A stretch of 15,928 nt of DNA from the NCBI GenBank assembly GCA_003990745.1, contig RBNI01003408.1, forward strand, positions 1 to 15,928, given 5' to 3'. The notes under the pieces were generated by a model. The model had not been told where the DNA came from, did no database searches, and saw nothing but the letters and a program-made list of their open reading frames with translations. A program made the translations under genes and the position numbers. Position 1 is the first letter of the stretch. Each line of letters opens with the position of its first letter. Positions 1-8,556 of this stretch are shown one piece after another. This stretch comes from Jimgerdemannia flammicorona (lineage: Eukaryota > Mucoromycota > Endogonomycetes > Endogonales > Endogonaceae).

Positions 1-1611
1 TTAAAGTCACTTAGACTTCCACTTTATTACCATCTAATCTATATTATATTAATACAAAGGTATGAACACACCTTTCATCTAATATCATATAGAATCTCTT
101 CTTCTCCTTACTTCCTATCTCTCTAGAGAGTTACCAATCCCCCAGCAACCTCAATTCTCCCCCTACTCTTTCTGCAAATATACTCCATAAGACTCCTATG
201 GATTCTCCCTCTCAGTTCCCACCCCTACTATCAATCATTCAGAATGTCCAGCAATAATCACTCCTATCTCACAACTCTCACCCCAAGTGCCAAATGTTGA
301 CCATCCTTAAATATATAAAGCCAATGTCCAGTAAGCTCAATCCAAATAGCCAGAGCCCACTCAAAAGTCAACTACTTATCCCCAATCCCTCCCACTAGCC
401 TCTATCAGAGATTACTCCACCTCTCACCCTCTATCTCTCCAAAAGGTTACAACTCTAGCAAGTCCTCAATTGCTCTCCAAAAGTCTCCCAAAATCTTGCC
501 TCCTCTAGCCAATACTCAGAGGTCTGTACTATATTACCCTCCTACCTAACATTAAACACTCTTCATACTCCAAGACACCCTCTTCCACCAAATGTCTTGA
601 TCAGTAATTTAGTATCACATTGTACTGCAAGAGTCTCTACCATATTATTCAGAACTTGGGGGGAAGCTACCTTATCACCTGCTTGCTCTAAGATCAAATA
701 CTGTTTCAGTCTCACTTCTTACTGATTCCTATCTCCTGTTAACTCTCAGATTACAAATCTCCCTCATACTTCTACAGATATTTCTCACTATCCTCTAAAT
801 GAAATTTATCTACTAGTATACCCCCTAATAGCAGATAATCTCACCTCTATATCTGGAGTCCCCATTCCTCCTCTCTATCATCACTCTGCTATCTGAGTCC
901 AATTTTATAAGCACTATTAACCACTCTCTACTAGAATCTCTTATAGTGCATCTTTTGCTCCCCTTTAGTACCACCAGAGAAAGCAGATCACCAGTCATAT
1001 CCTGAGGAGAGAAATAAACCTCCCACACTCTCTGCATAAGGGGCACTCACTCTTGACTCCTCAATTCACTTACTCACATCAGCCACCATACTCTCAAGCA
1101 GTATAGGTACTTGGTAAAGTCCACCAGATCCAGCCCTCCTCTGTCTACTAGCAATGTCAATATCTCCCAGCTAATCTGACTTCACCACCCTATCTATATC
1201 TATAACCTGACTATCTTCAACAGTCTCTTGACCACCTACACTAAGAAGTCCAAGTAGTACTCCAAATACTATAGCTTAGGCAGCCAATAAATATTCAATA
1301 CCATCACTCTTCCTATCAGAGATATATATCAGCTACCTCATCTCAAAAGAGCAATCTCCTACTCAAACAGCTACTGTTTCTATCAACCTTGAGGCAACAG
1401 AGAACCATATACTGAGAAATAAATTCCCAGATAATGGACTGCTTTTTCTGCTAGGATAATTGTTCCAATCACATCCTCTCCTACTATTCCTCTACCTAAA
1501 ACCAGAGTCTTGTACTTATACCAGTTGAGCTTAGTATCCAAGCACCCCTCATACCATTCCACTATACTCTTCAGTGCATATGGCTGAGACCAGGGCCAGG
1601 GGCAAGAATTT
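1..1611 (-). mobile_element. Degenerate 5'-truncated LINE (non-LTR retrotransposon), reverse transcriptase C-terminal part
   Basis: Read on the minus strand, this stretch carries the C-terminal half of a LINE reverse transcriptase. I see a KLNWYKYKTLVLG segment (about 1535-1497), matching the 'G.KLNW.KS..L.LG' block of L1/Tad-type enzymes. A YLGIYF segment follows (about 1435-1413), and then GGLDLVDFTKYL (about 1142-1107), matching the conserved 'GGL...D' region after the thumb. Stops and frame changes separate the blocks, so it is dead. The plus strand is strongly C-rich. I found no CpG between 1 and 1610, although GC content is near 40%. The 5' end stops abruptly near 1611, as expected for a 5'-truncated LINE insertion, and the 3' end lies left of the window. 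An open stretch at 825-1046 (minus) is part of this remnant. Family assignment is from motif recognition only; the clade (Tad1 or L1-like) is a guess. Confidence 0.72.
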
Positions 1612-1624
1612 CGAAAATATACAT

Positions 1625-1709
1625 CAGTTATGTGTAAATTTCAGTTAGGTGTAAATTTTGATTATGTGTAAATTTTAGTTATATATGAATTTCAGTTATG
1701 TATTTATGT
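1625..1709. repeat. 17-bp minisatellite, five units
   Basis: Five head-to-tail 17-bp units start at 1625, 1642, 1659, 1676 and 1693. The first three read CAGTTATGTGTAAATTT with one to three changes; units 4 and 5 are more diverged. The array begins about 14 bases beyond the truncated end of the LINE. Confidence 0.75.
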
Positions 1710-1759
1710 GTGATGCATCTTTCAAATAAAGAACTGATGTAATTAATAAGCTACCAAGA

Positions 1760-1883
1760 ATCTCAAATTGATGTTCAATTCAATTCAAATTCAATTTAAA
1801 TACAAAAATCCCCAATTTGATTCAATTCAAATCAACTCTAATTTGATTCAATTTGAATTGATTTGATTTATTTGGGAGCACTA
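1760..1883. mobile_element. Foldback (MITE-like) element, copy 1, degenerate
   Basis: The segment is built from self-complementary AATTTGATTCAATTCAAAT-type blocks, so left and right halves can pair. Its right end reads TTTGGGAGCAC followed by TA (1882-1883), nearly the same end as the longer element at 5560-5893 (TTTGAGAGCAC then TA). The left end is too decayed to place; 1760 is approximate. No coding sequence is present. Confidence 0.45.
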
Positions 1884-2624
1884 ATAGTGACAAAGGAAGC
1901 TATATGGTTTTATAAACTTTTAAAAGAGTTATAATATAATCAACAGTACTCTATACTACTCTAGTAAAACAATCAGTTTATAATTACTTTAGTAAAGAAT
2001 TCTATATATTATATTAAAATAAAGTATATTAATATATAGTATCATTTTATATGAGAATGTATGGAAAATAGTACTATATATTTAGAGAATACCCTGATAG
2101 AGTATATAATAGTAGATTTATTAACTAAAGTTCTTCTAAAGATAAAGTTTAACTTATATATATAAGAAATAAAACTTATAATCAATTCTATACCAGTAAG
2201 TAGCAAGTAATAATGACAATACAAAACAGAATAGAAAGTCTTTCAGAGTACTAATAAGTCTCTCTAATATTGCATATATCTCTTTATTTATAAATAGATC
2301 TATATTACTAATTTCTATTTATACTTATTCAGCTATAAATAATCTTTTACTATATTCTTTATCTATTTTCATACTTATAAGTAGGGAATTTAAATCTTTT
2401 TCAGTTATCTAGATAGCATTCTATTGGTCATAATTAGTTATTTTTATTTGTATTTTATTTCTTTTTATATATATATCTCATTAAGTGAGATTATTGAAAT
2501 ATCTTAGTTATATAACAACTCAATATATAGTGATATAACCTAACTATATTGTATTAATAAACAATACTTCACTTCATCTATCTTTTCTCTAAGTATTCTA
2601 CAACAGAATAATATAAAGATATAA
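1884..2624. other. AT-rich, CpG-free relic DNA without recognisable genes
   Basis: The sequence is mostly A and T with many TATA runs, and I found no CpG. The only open frame of any length (minus, 2042-2224, 60 codons) is rich in I, Y and S, as random AT-rich DNA would be. The right part probably holds the unrecognisable N-terminal half of the transposase that starts to be readable near 2625. Confidence 0.6.
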
Positions 2625-3569
2625 AGAGTTCAAAGACTCTAAGAGAAGCTTATTGTCTACTTAAAATTAAAAAAGCTAAGAAAGATTATCAGACTGAAAA
2701 TAATCTAATAGATCAGGTATATATATTTATAATAATAATTAAATTTAATAAATAGATTAAATAAAAAAAACTTATAATATAAATGAATATTATATTATTA
2801 GATTAAAAACCAAACTATTCCAATTTTCAATATTATTCATCCTAACTATATAGCAGTATTTATATTTGATCATAGTCAAGGACATTCAATAAATATATAT
2901 ACCAAATACTTTATTTGCTTATAAGATGAATCTTAGACCTAATAGAAAATAGTTACTTATAAGAACTATAAAGTTAAACATTATTATTCAAGAAATGATA
3001 TTTATATCAAAATATAAAATTGTTAAACTGTATGATAAAACAAAGGACTTGAAACAAGTACTTAAAGAAAGAAATCTTTGGAGAAAAGATTTCAGAAGAA
3101 AATACAAGGAAAAATACAAGAAAGAAGATTGTTATATTATATAAATTCTATCTCTTCAAGAAGATTTTTAAGTACAGAAGCCACTTATTCAAGAAGTTAT
3201 TAAAAAAATAGATCATAAATGTATTTTTTATCCTAGGATTCATTATAAACTCAATTATATTGAATATTTTTGGAATAGTGTAAAAAAGTATTATAGATAT
3301 AATATATATTATTAAATTATAATTATAATTTAATAATAATACTAATTATTATATTTATTAATTATAATATTTAGAACTCATTGCAATTATACATAGACTG
3401 AACTGAAGCAGAATATTTGACCTCTATTGATCTTATTATAATTAGAGAATATGCATATTATTTACAAAAATATATAAATGTATATCAAAAAGGACTTGTA
3501 TTGGCTAATGCAGAAAATGATGTTAAAAAATATCATTCACATCATCATATCTCTCAGAACATTATTTAG
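2625..3569 (+). pseudogene. Broken DDE transposase gene (fungal DDE superfamily endonuclease)
   Basis: Several blocks in order match a transposase family common in fungal genomes. A 'DYQTENNLIDQV' block (about 2675-2720) is followed by IPIFNIIHPNY and FIFDHSQGH (about 2818-2885), holding a candidate catalytic Asp (2868-2870). Then come KMNLRP (about 2923), LKQVLKERNLWR (about 3050-3084) and YKLNYIEYFWNSVKKYY (about 3246-3297), with the candidate catalytic Glu at 3262-3264. The C-terminus is GLVLANAEN...KKYHSHHHIS, ending in TAG at 3567-3569; intact relatives, as I recall them, end in a similar K-Y-x-S-H-R-R tail. The frame changes at least twice: frame 0 at 2868, frame 1 from 2902 to about 3300, frame 0 again by 3483. 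There are several in-frame stops, so no protein can be made. The superfamily within DDE enzymes is not resolved. Confidence 0.72.
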
Positions 3570-3716
3570 CCAAGGCATAAGTTAGCTGCCTGATATATTG
3601 TATAAATAACTCTATCAAATATATTCAGTTTTCGCTGAGTTCCTCTTCAGGCTTGGTAAATTTCAAAGCCATAAAGGTAGACTTTTCCAATTTGGCTTTG
3701 AGAAAGTATTAGTTTA

Positions 3717-3737
3717 AGGCCAAAATTGTGACCAGCC
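3717..3737 (+). repeat. Terminal-repeat-like end of MITE family (first copy)
   Basis: AGGCCAAAATTGTGACCAGCC follows a TA (3715-3716). It matches the left end of the complete small element at 4062-4147. Bases to its left (about 3688-3714, AATTTGGCTTTGAGAAAGTA) are shared with the region near 4743-4760, so this is part of a larger or nested copy. Confidence 0.6.
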
Positions 3738-3967
3738 TTTTTTCATTAGTTCGATTGGCTGTGACAACTTTCTAAGTCCCGATTCAATTTTGAAATTATG
3801 CAGAGACTTTAAATGTCAACTACGCAATTAAAACACATCCGATTTCAATTATCGTTGTTGTGCTGGATTCATATAATTAATGTGAATCTGACATGCTAAA
3901 ATTCATTGAATTCGGTTGTGTTTTCGTCGAGCTATTGAATTTTAAAGGGGCATATAATTCTGCTCTG

Positions 3968-4033
3968 CGATCACTGGCTTGGGCACACGATCACTGGCTT
4001 GGGCACACGATCACTGGCTTGGGCACACGATCA
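3968..4033. repeat. 20-bp perfect tandem repeat, three full units
   Basis: CGATCACTGGCTTGGGCACA occurs at 3968-3987, 3988-4007 and 4008-4027, followed by six bases of a fourth unit. The units are identical and keep their CpG, which suggests recent expansion compared with the decayed surroundings. Confidence 0.93.
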
Positions 4034-4061
4034 TGCTAATGATAGAGTAGGATATTATTTA

Positions 4062-4147
4062 AGGCCAAAATTGTGACCAACCTTTTACTTAGCTGAATTC
4101 ATAGCCAAATTCATGCCTGGTGAGAGGCTGGTCACAATTTCGGCCTT
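4062..4147. mobile_element. 86-bp MITE with about 22-bp terminal inverted repeats
   Basis: The left end AGGCCAAAATTGTGACCAAC is the inverted, near-perfect match of the right end (4126-4147, GGCTGGTCACAATTTCGGCC then TT). A TA lies at each outer edge (4060-4061 and 4148-4149), consistent with a TA target duplication of the Tc1/mariner type. The interior of about 43 bases has no coding capacity. Related ends occur at 3717 and 4700. The transposase remnant at 2625-3569 might belong to the parent family, but no shared ends prove it. Confidence 0.7.
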
Positions 4148-4350
4148 TAATAAGTAACAATATCTCTATATCATAATACTAATAACTATATTATTTAAAT
4201 TTATATATTATTATAACTAAAACAAAAATAAAAATAAACTCTCTATTTGAGTAAAGTAGATAATATTTACTATATATATATTTAATAATTTTTTTTTTTT
4301 AATATAGTCAATACAGAGAAGAAGAGATTTATAAATTGTGATATTTTAAG

Positions 4351-4515
4351 TTATAAAATAGTAAAAAAAACTATTTTTATTAAAATATTATATATAATAA
4401 TAAAAAAATGTCTCTATTTAATTAAACTTAATAAGATATTCTATTAATTTATGTTTATTATTATTATTATTATTAAATCTGTTAAAAAGGAGTAGTAAAA
4501 AGTTTAGTATAAGTA
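4351..4515. repeat. Direct repeat copy A (about 165 bp, AT-rich)
   Basis: This segment recurs at 4803-4966 with offset about 452. Shared blocks include ACTATTTTTATTAAAATATT, ATATAATAATAAAAAAA, the 'TTGATTAAACTTGATAAGAT'-like block and the 'AAAAAGRAGTAGYAAAAAG' block. Most differences between the copies are transitions or small gaps in A/T runs. Confidence 0.75.
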
Positions 4516-4697
4516 CTGACAATAGTATAATATTATAATTTTTTACTTAAAAAATATTATATAATTAGCTTATTTTATATTAATAAAGTGAAACTCAGTA
4601 AAAATGAGATCAGTTAAAGAGAGAACTCAGTAAATAAAATATTTAGCTAATATAATTTCAAAGATTTGAGATTTGACTTTATAAAAGTGACTTCTAG

Positions 4698-4797
4698 GTC
4701 TGCTGAAATTGTGACCAGCCTCTTGAGTAGCCTTTTTGTTTAATTTGGCTTTGTGAAAGTACTTAATTTAAAGACCAAAATTGTAACTAATTATGGT
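4698..4797 (+). mobile_element. Decayed copy of the MITE family
   Basis: GCTGAAATTGTGACCAGCCTC (4702-4722) matches the reverse complement of the right end of the 4062-4147 element. AATTTGGCT (4742-4750) matches its interior, and ACCAAAATTGT (4774-4784) resembles the other end motif but in the same orientation. The copy therefore appears rearranged or nested. It lies between the two halves of the 165-bp direct repeat. Confidence 0.5.
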
Positions 4798-4802
4798 ATC
4801 TA

Positions 4803-4966
4803 TTATAAAATAACAAAAAAAAACTATTTTTATTAAAATATTATATATAATAATAAAAAAAACTTTCTATTTGATTAAACTTGATAAGATTTTTTATCAA
4901 TTTATGATTTTATTTTATTTTATTAAATATATTAAAAAGAAGTAGCAAAAAGGTTAAGTATAAGTA
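4803..4966. repeat. Direct repeat copy B (about 165 bp, AT-rich)
   Basis: Second copy of the segment at 4351-4515, in the same orientation. The 287 bases between the copies contain a decayed MITE copy. Confidence 0.75.
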
Positions 4967-5557
4967 TACTATACTATATATATAGTTAATTAAAACTATC
5001 TAATAGTAGATTTATATATAGAAAGTATTTGGATCTTTACTTATTTCTTAGTAAGTTATGTAAAGTTAATCCTTTAGAACTTATTTAATTTTATCTATAT
5101 AGTAGTTAGCTTACAGCCAGGTCTTCTATATCAATAGAGCAGTAGTATATATTATCATTTTTAGTATAAATTTACTGTTATAAATACTACTCTTATTATA
5201 TCTTAAAGACTAAGAGATATATATATATAAGGACTACTTGTTATTATATGGTCAGAGTTTTTATAATAGTATATTGCTTAAAATCTTTAAGAAAAGTAAT
5301 AACTAGTTTATCAGAAATATATTTATAGAATACTAATAGTTTTATATCTATCCTTATTTTGGTATCTTGGGTCAATTTGAGTGAGTGTTCAGATAGTAGC
5401 AGTTGTTTGTTATTTAGCTATAAAGTAAGCGATTTGTCTTAAATTACTGGCTAATAGATTTTAAGTTATAATATAGCAGATATATAATCTAGAATATATA
5501 GTGGATTTTTTTATCTTAAATACTTAATCTCTTTTAACTTCTCAGAGTTCTTTAGAT
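4967..5557. other. AT-rich relic DNA without recognisable genes
   Basis: AT-dominated sequence with many stops in all frames; I found a single CpG near 5430. A slightly less AT-rich patch at about 5350-5440 may be a remnant of an older element, but I recognise nothing in it. Confidence 0.55.
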
Positions 5558-5559
5558 TA

Positions 5560-5893
5560 GTACTTTTAACAAATCAAATTAAATCAAATTTGACTCAAAT
5601 TCAATTTGATTCAAGATTTAATTTGAACTCTATATTTTAAAATATAATAACTTGACAAAATCATATCTAAATTTAATAATTTTTAGCTTGTTAGATTTCT
5701 CTATATAAGAGGAATCTAATAAGCTAAAGATCATTAAATTTAAATATATTTTTATCAAGCTATTATATTTCAAAAAATAGAGTTCAAATTAGATCCTCAA
5801 TTTGATTCAAATTTGATTCAATTTGAACTTGATTCAATTCAAATGACTCTTAATTTAATTTAATTTGAATTAATTCAATTTATTTGAGAGCAC
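5560..5893. mobile_element. 334-bp foldback element with long inverted arms and TA flanks
   Basis: The left half from 5560 pairs with the reverse complement of the right half to 5893. Matching blocks include AATTTGAACTCTATATTTT with its counterpart near 5790, ATATAATAACTTGACAAAAT with ATATAATAGCTTGATAAAAA, and TTTAGCTTGTTAGATTTCTC with TTTAGCTTATTAGATTCCTC. Most arm differences are transitions, as expected from C-to-T decay after insertion. The outermost bases are GTACTTTT and, inverted, GTGCTCTC, each next to a TA (5558-5559 and 5894-5895). There is no open frame, so it is a non-autonomous element. A second copy of its right end is at 1870-1883. Confidence 0.7.
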
Positions 5894-5895
5894 TA

Positions 5896-6439
5896 CTTCA
5901 GATATAGAGTGGATAAGATTGAAGTATATCTGTCTATAAGCTTACTAGTTTCTTTATCTTATTACTTTTGAACTATTTTAATCTAAGATTTATTTACTCT
6001 AGATACTAGAGATATTTATATAAGTTTGCTAGCTATATATAATAGCTAAGTTAGATCTTCTTTTTCTGTAAGTTATCTTTTACAACTATAAGATTCTTAT
6101 AATTATAGAATTCTTATATATATATCTGTAAGATTAGATGACTGCTAACTATAATACTATACTATATCAGAAATCAGATTCAGATACTATGATTAAATAT
6201 TTATCTCTCTAATTCTTATTTTTAATTTAAATCAACTATCACAATATATATAAAATATATAAATTGAAATTATAAAAGATGGATCAGTTCATACTAGAGT
6301 ACAAATTAGTAGTAATAAGATATATATATATATATAATATAATGAATCATATACACCTACAAGTTACTAGAAATTTCTACAAAAATTCCAACTAGCAGTT
6401 ATAGTTACTCAAAATAGTATAAATATATATAGATATACT
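5896..6439. other. AT-rich relic DNA without recognisable genes
   Basis: High A+T with TATATA tracts (for example 6320-6338), no CpG seen, and stops in all frames. The last 150 bases may be the upstream part (U3) of the LTR-like sequence that follows, but no terminal bases can be fixed. Confidence 0.5.
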
Positions 6440-6655
6440 CAGTATACATATTTAGCTATAGCCTCAAATGTGTATAAATACTCTCTGTACTGAGTATATT
6501 GTAACCTTAGCTCCACTTTCTCCAAATATAAGAATAAAGTAGTATTCTTATCACAGAACCCTCAGACCCAACTTGTTAATGATTTCAAGCCTGATCAACT
6601 TAGAATATAAGTATGGCACTTCCATCAGTACAAGAACCTGAAAGCAATACCTGAA
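6440..6655 (+). mobile_element. 5' end fragment of a Copia-like LTR retrotransposon (LTR, leader, start of gag)
   Basis: A TATA box (TATAAATA, 6474-6481) is followed about 45 bases on by a polyadenylation-type AATAAA (6532-6537). After that come an LTR-like end (CAGACCCAAC, about 6563-6572) and a short leader. An ATG at 6613-6615 opens a frame (MALPSVQEPESNT) that stops after 13 codons. This order (promoter, R/U5, leader, gag start) is typical of Copia LTR elements. Sequence past about 6760 returns to unrelated AT-rich DNA, so the body is missing. The assignment rests on architecture rather than a protein match, and the left LTR border is unknown. Confidence 0.42.
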
Positions 6656-6839
6656 CTCTGCTACAACAGGCAATTGGAACTCAGCATTTCCTCAAGAACT
6701 CAGAACTTAGGGCTGATAGTCATCATTGACTATCTGCAATGCATTAATTCTATCAGTATATAGTTTTATTACATATAATATATATATTTAATTTTGAAGT
6801 ATATATAATCTTATTTCATAATGGTTATGATCCTATTCA

Positions 6840-7269
6840 TTGATCTTGGACAATTGAGTCAAAACTGCGAGTACCCATATCTTGTGTGGCATGTGTGTTA
6901 TGTTTCAGCCTCGAGATAGCCAAATGACCGGTCTTGTGAATAGATGTCACCTTATGACAAGGGAAGATTGAAAATTACCTCTTCTCCTCCATCTCGTTAT
7001 CAACCAGACCCATAAGTTGCGTAATAGTCATGCAACGGTGTAATGCCACTTCAAACGGACACTAAGCCGAAGGGATACAGACATGAGTTCGTATTCGACA
7101 AAGTTGTTCACGAGATCCCCACGACTAACGACTTTGCCTTCCACGTCTAGTTACGTCATATACTAACACGACATAGAATTTCTGAAGGGTATATCAACAC
7201 CTCTCTTTTCTTTCCCGTATAGAATCAGAATTGTTTTCCATTCCACACACACATCTTAACCCAACCAGA
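6840..7269 (+). promoter_or_regulatory. Upstream region of the cysteine-rich gene; start of gene-type DNA
   Basis: CpG reappears from about 6868 and composition becomes balanced, marking a sharp edge of the AT-rich block. No convincing ORF is present. Close to the gene, a pyrimidine-rich tract (7200-7218, CTCTCTTTTCTTTCCC) resembles tracts that precede transcription starts in filamentous fungi. That would give a leader of roughly 50 bases before the ATG at 7270. No TATA box stands out. Confidence 0.35.
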
Positions 7270-7881
7270 ATGAAGAACAACAGCCGCAACTCTTTGCACT
7301 CCGGCTCCCTATCGCCTGCGACCTCGGCCACTGGCTCCACGACCAGCTCAAGCAACCCAATATATTGCGGCTTCTGCGAGAGGGTACTCCTCGCGAACGG
7401 AGGCTGCCCAAACTGCAGCGATAGATGCGCTTGCGGCCAGCCGCTGCCCAGTGATCCGGACGGGCTTTGCGATCAATGCTGGGTCCGGTGCGAAAAACAT
7501 GACGTTACGTACCCGAGCAAGTATCGGCTAACGCATGAACGGCTGGGCCATACAGCCATCGCCTATCCAGGGCACTGCGAGGAGTGCGCTGAAGAGGATT
7601 GGATTGCCCAGCAGGCTGCCAGGCAGAATACTCGGCAGAATAGGGTCACAGAATTCCGGTGGGTGTTTTTGGTCAAAAATAATGCCGAGGAGCTTCGGAG
7701 CCGGCAGTGGGTTAAAGGGAAGAGTTTGAATGTGAGTGGCTGGATACGCAAACTGGATTACATAGCTTCGCGATTTGGGATCATCCTCCAAGAGTTAGAT
7801 AGTGCGATGCAAGCAATTAATGTTTTCTGGCTCCATCCAGAATTGGCAACGCTCTATACATTGTCCGTCCGTAATCCTTGA
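7270..7881 (+). CDS. Cysteine-rich zinc-ribbon-like hypothetical protein, 203 aa
   Basis: This is an uninterrupted frame of 203 codons with high GC and normal CpG, unlike its flanks. The frame is open upstream from 7231, but the first ATG is at 7270, with A at position -3. The N-terminal 30 residues are rich in S and T and probably disordered. Residues 33-77 form a dense cysteine cluster: C33xxC36, C46xxC49, C53xC55, C67xxC70, then C74 and H77. H102, C103 and C106 follow. The spacing fits two or three zinc-binding knuckles or a double zinc ribbon. The C-terminal half (about 125-203) has no cysteines and looks mixed helix and strand, with several aromatic residues (W131, W147, W158, W187). No signal peptide or membrane segment is visible. 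I do not recognise the family; zinc binding is inferred from Cys spacing alone. No intron signals are needed. The gene stands alone, with an LTR relic about 600 bases upstream. Confidence 0.72.
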   Translation: MKNNSRNSLHSGSLSPATSATGSTTSSSNPIYCGFCERVLLANGGCPNCSDRCACGQPLPSDPDGLCDQCWVRCEKHDVTYPSKYRLTHERLGHTAIAYPGHCEECAEEDWIAQQAARQNTRQNRVTEFRWVFLVKNNAEELRSRQWVKGKSLNVSGWIRKLDYIASRFGIILQELDSAMQAINVFWLHPELATLYTLSVRNP

Positions 7882-8396
7882 ATAACAATGTATTTTTACG
7901 TTGTTTTGAATAGGCTATTTAACGGCCGCCGCGATCGTTACCACCTCTTTAATCAATCGCGAGAAACTGTTCTTGAACCAGCTCATAATCGGACTTCATA
8001 TCCGAAAAATTACTGAAGCTTTTTTCCCGAATCGCCTACAAATTTGGACTTGTTGGTTTTTACATTTTGTTTCGGCTTTTGCCTATTTCTGTATTCCCCT
8101 TTTTTGTCATCACGCAATTGAAAACCGCGCACGCAATGTATGCACGGCATCGAATTACCAGAGCGTAAAAAAAAAAAAAATCACGAAATTTTATTCCGAT
8201 CTCCAGGGCCAATAATGTGGATTGCTTAGAAAATACACGAACTCAGCACCCTCCAAAAATGATGCAAAAAACCCCTCGTAACCTTACCAATGAGACTCTT
8301 CATCTACCTTGGGACCCGTCACGTGAGGGTGGGGCTGGCCAGGCCTCGTGAGAGATTCGTTAAATTATTGGGTTCCCACATCTTTTTTTTTGTCAC
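7882..8396. other. Intergenic sequence after the cysteine-rich gene
   Basis: Composition is balanced and CpG is present. An 80-codon plus-strand frame at 7973-8215 has no ATG start (it opens with TTG) and runs through an A tract at 8167-8179, so I do not call it. No clear poly(A) signal was seen after 7881. A short T run occurs at 8383-8392. Confidence 0.45.
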
Positions 8397-8556
8397 CTGC
8401 CTATGACCGACTTCCTGTGAGGGGTTTTCTCGACGAAGACCCCAACAGTGTGAGTTGAACTCTTGGAGAAATGCCTCAATGAGCTCCGCCTGGCCTTCGT
8501 CGGACGCGGAAACCTTGACACGGACACTGATTTCGCCGGAGTTTGTTCTCGGTTTT
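8397..8556 (-). pseudogene. Coding-like minus-strand fragment, possible exon of a broken or split gene
   Basis: Within a longer open minus-strand frame (8801-8319), only about 8556-8397 looks coding. Codons there follow an RNY-like pattern with C or G often third (GTC CGT GTC AAG GTT TCC GCG TCC). The peptide reads SGEISVRVKVSASDEGQAEL, then a helix-like IEAFLQEFNSHCWGL. On both sides the frame runs through A homopolymers (plus-strand T runs at 8551-8565 and 8383-8392), so the parts outside are probably not protein. A possible 3' splice site (ATCAG) lies just inside its 5' end. I recognise no family. It may be an exon paired with the fragment at 9503-9587, or a relic. No intact start or stop can be assigned. 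Confidence 0.33.

Larger units (their letters stand above)
3632..4034. other. CpG-retaining island of unknown origin inside AT-rich relic DNA
   Basis: About 400 bases carry many CpG sites (for example around 3754, 3780, 3824, 3839, 3853, 3921 and 3928), whereas I found none over the 2 kb to the left. No open frame stands out. It is interrupted at 3717 by the terminal sequence of the inverted-repeat element family and ends in the 20-bp tandem repeat. It may be a younger insertion or a host fragment. Confidence 0.55.

Noticed and set aside
825..1046. 73-codon minus-strand open frame
   Set aside because: It lies inside the decayed LINE, flanked by other RT blocks in different frames, and is part of that remnant.
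3960..4034. CRISPR-like array
   Set aside because: The 20-bp units are directly adjacent with no spacers, so this is a simple tandem repeat.
7528..7791. Minus- and plus-strand ORFs inside the cysteine-rich gene
   Set aside because: They are shadows of the 203-codon frame, whose cysteine spacing and ATG context are far better.
7973..8215. 80-codon plus-strand frame after the cysteine-rich gene
   Set aside because: No ATG start, runs through an A homopolymer, and has no coding-type codon use.
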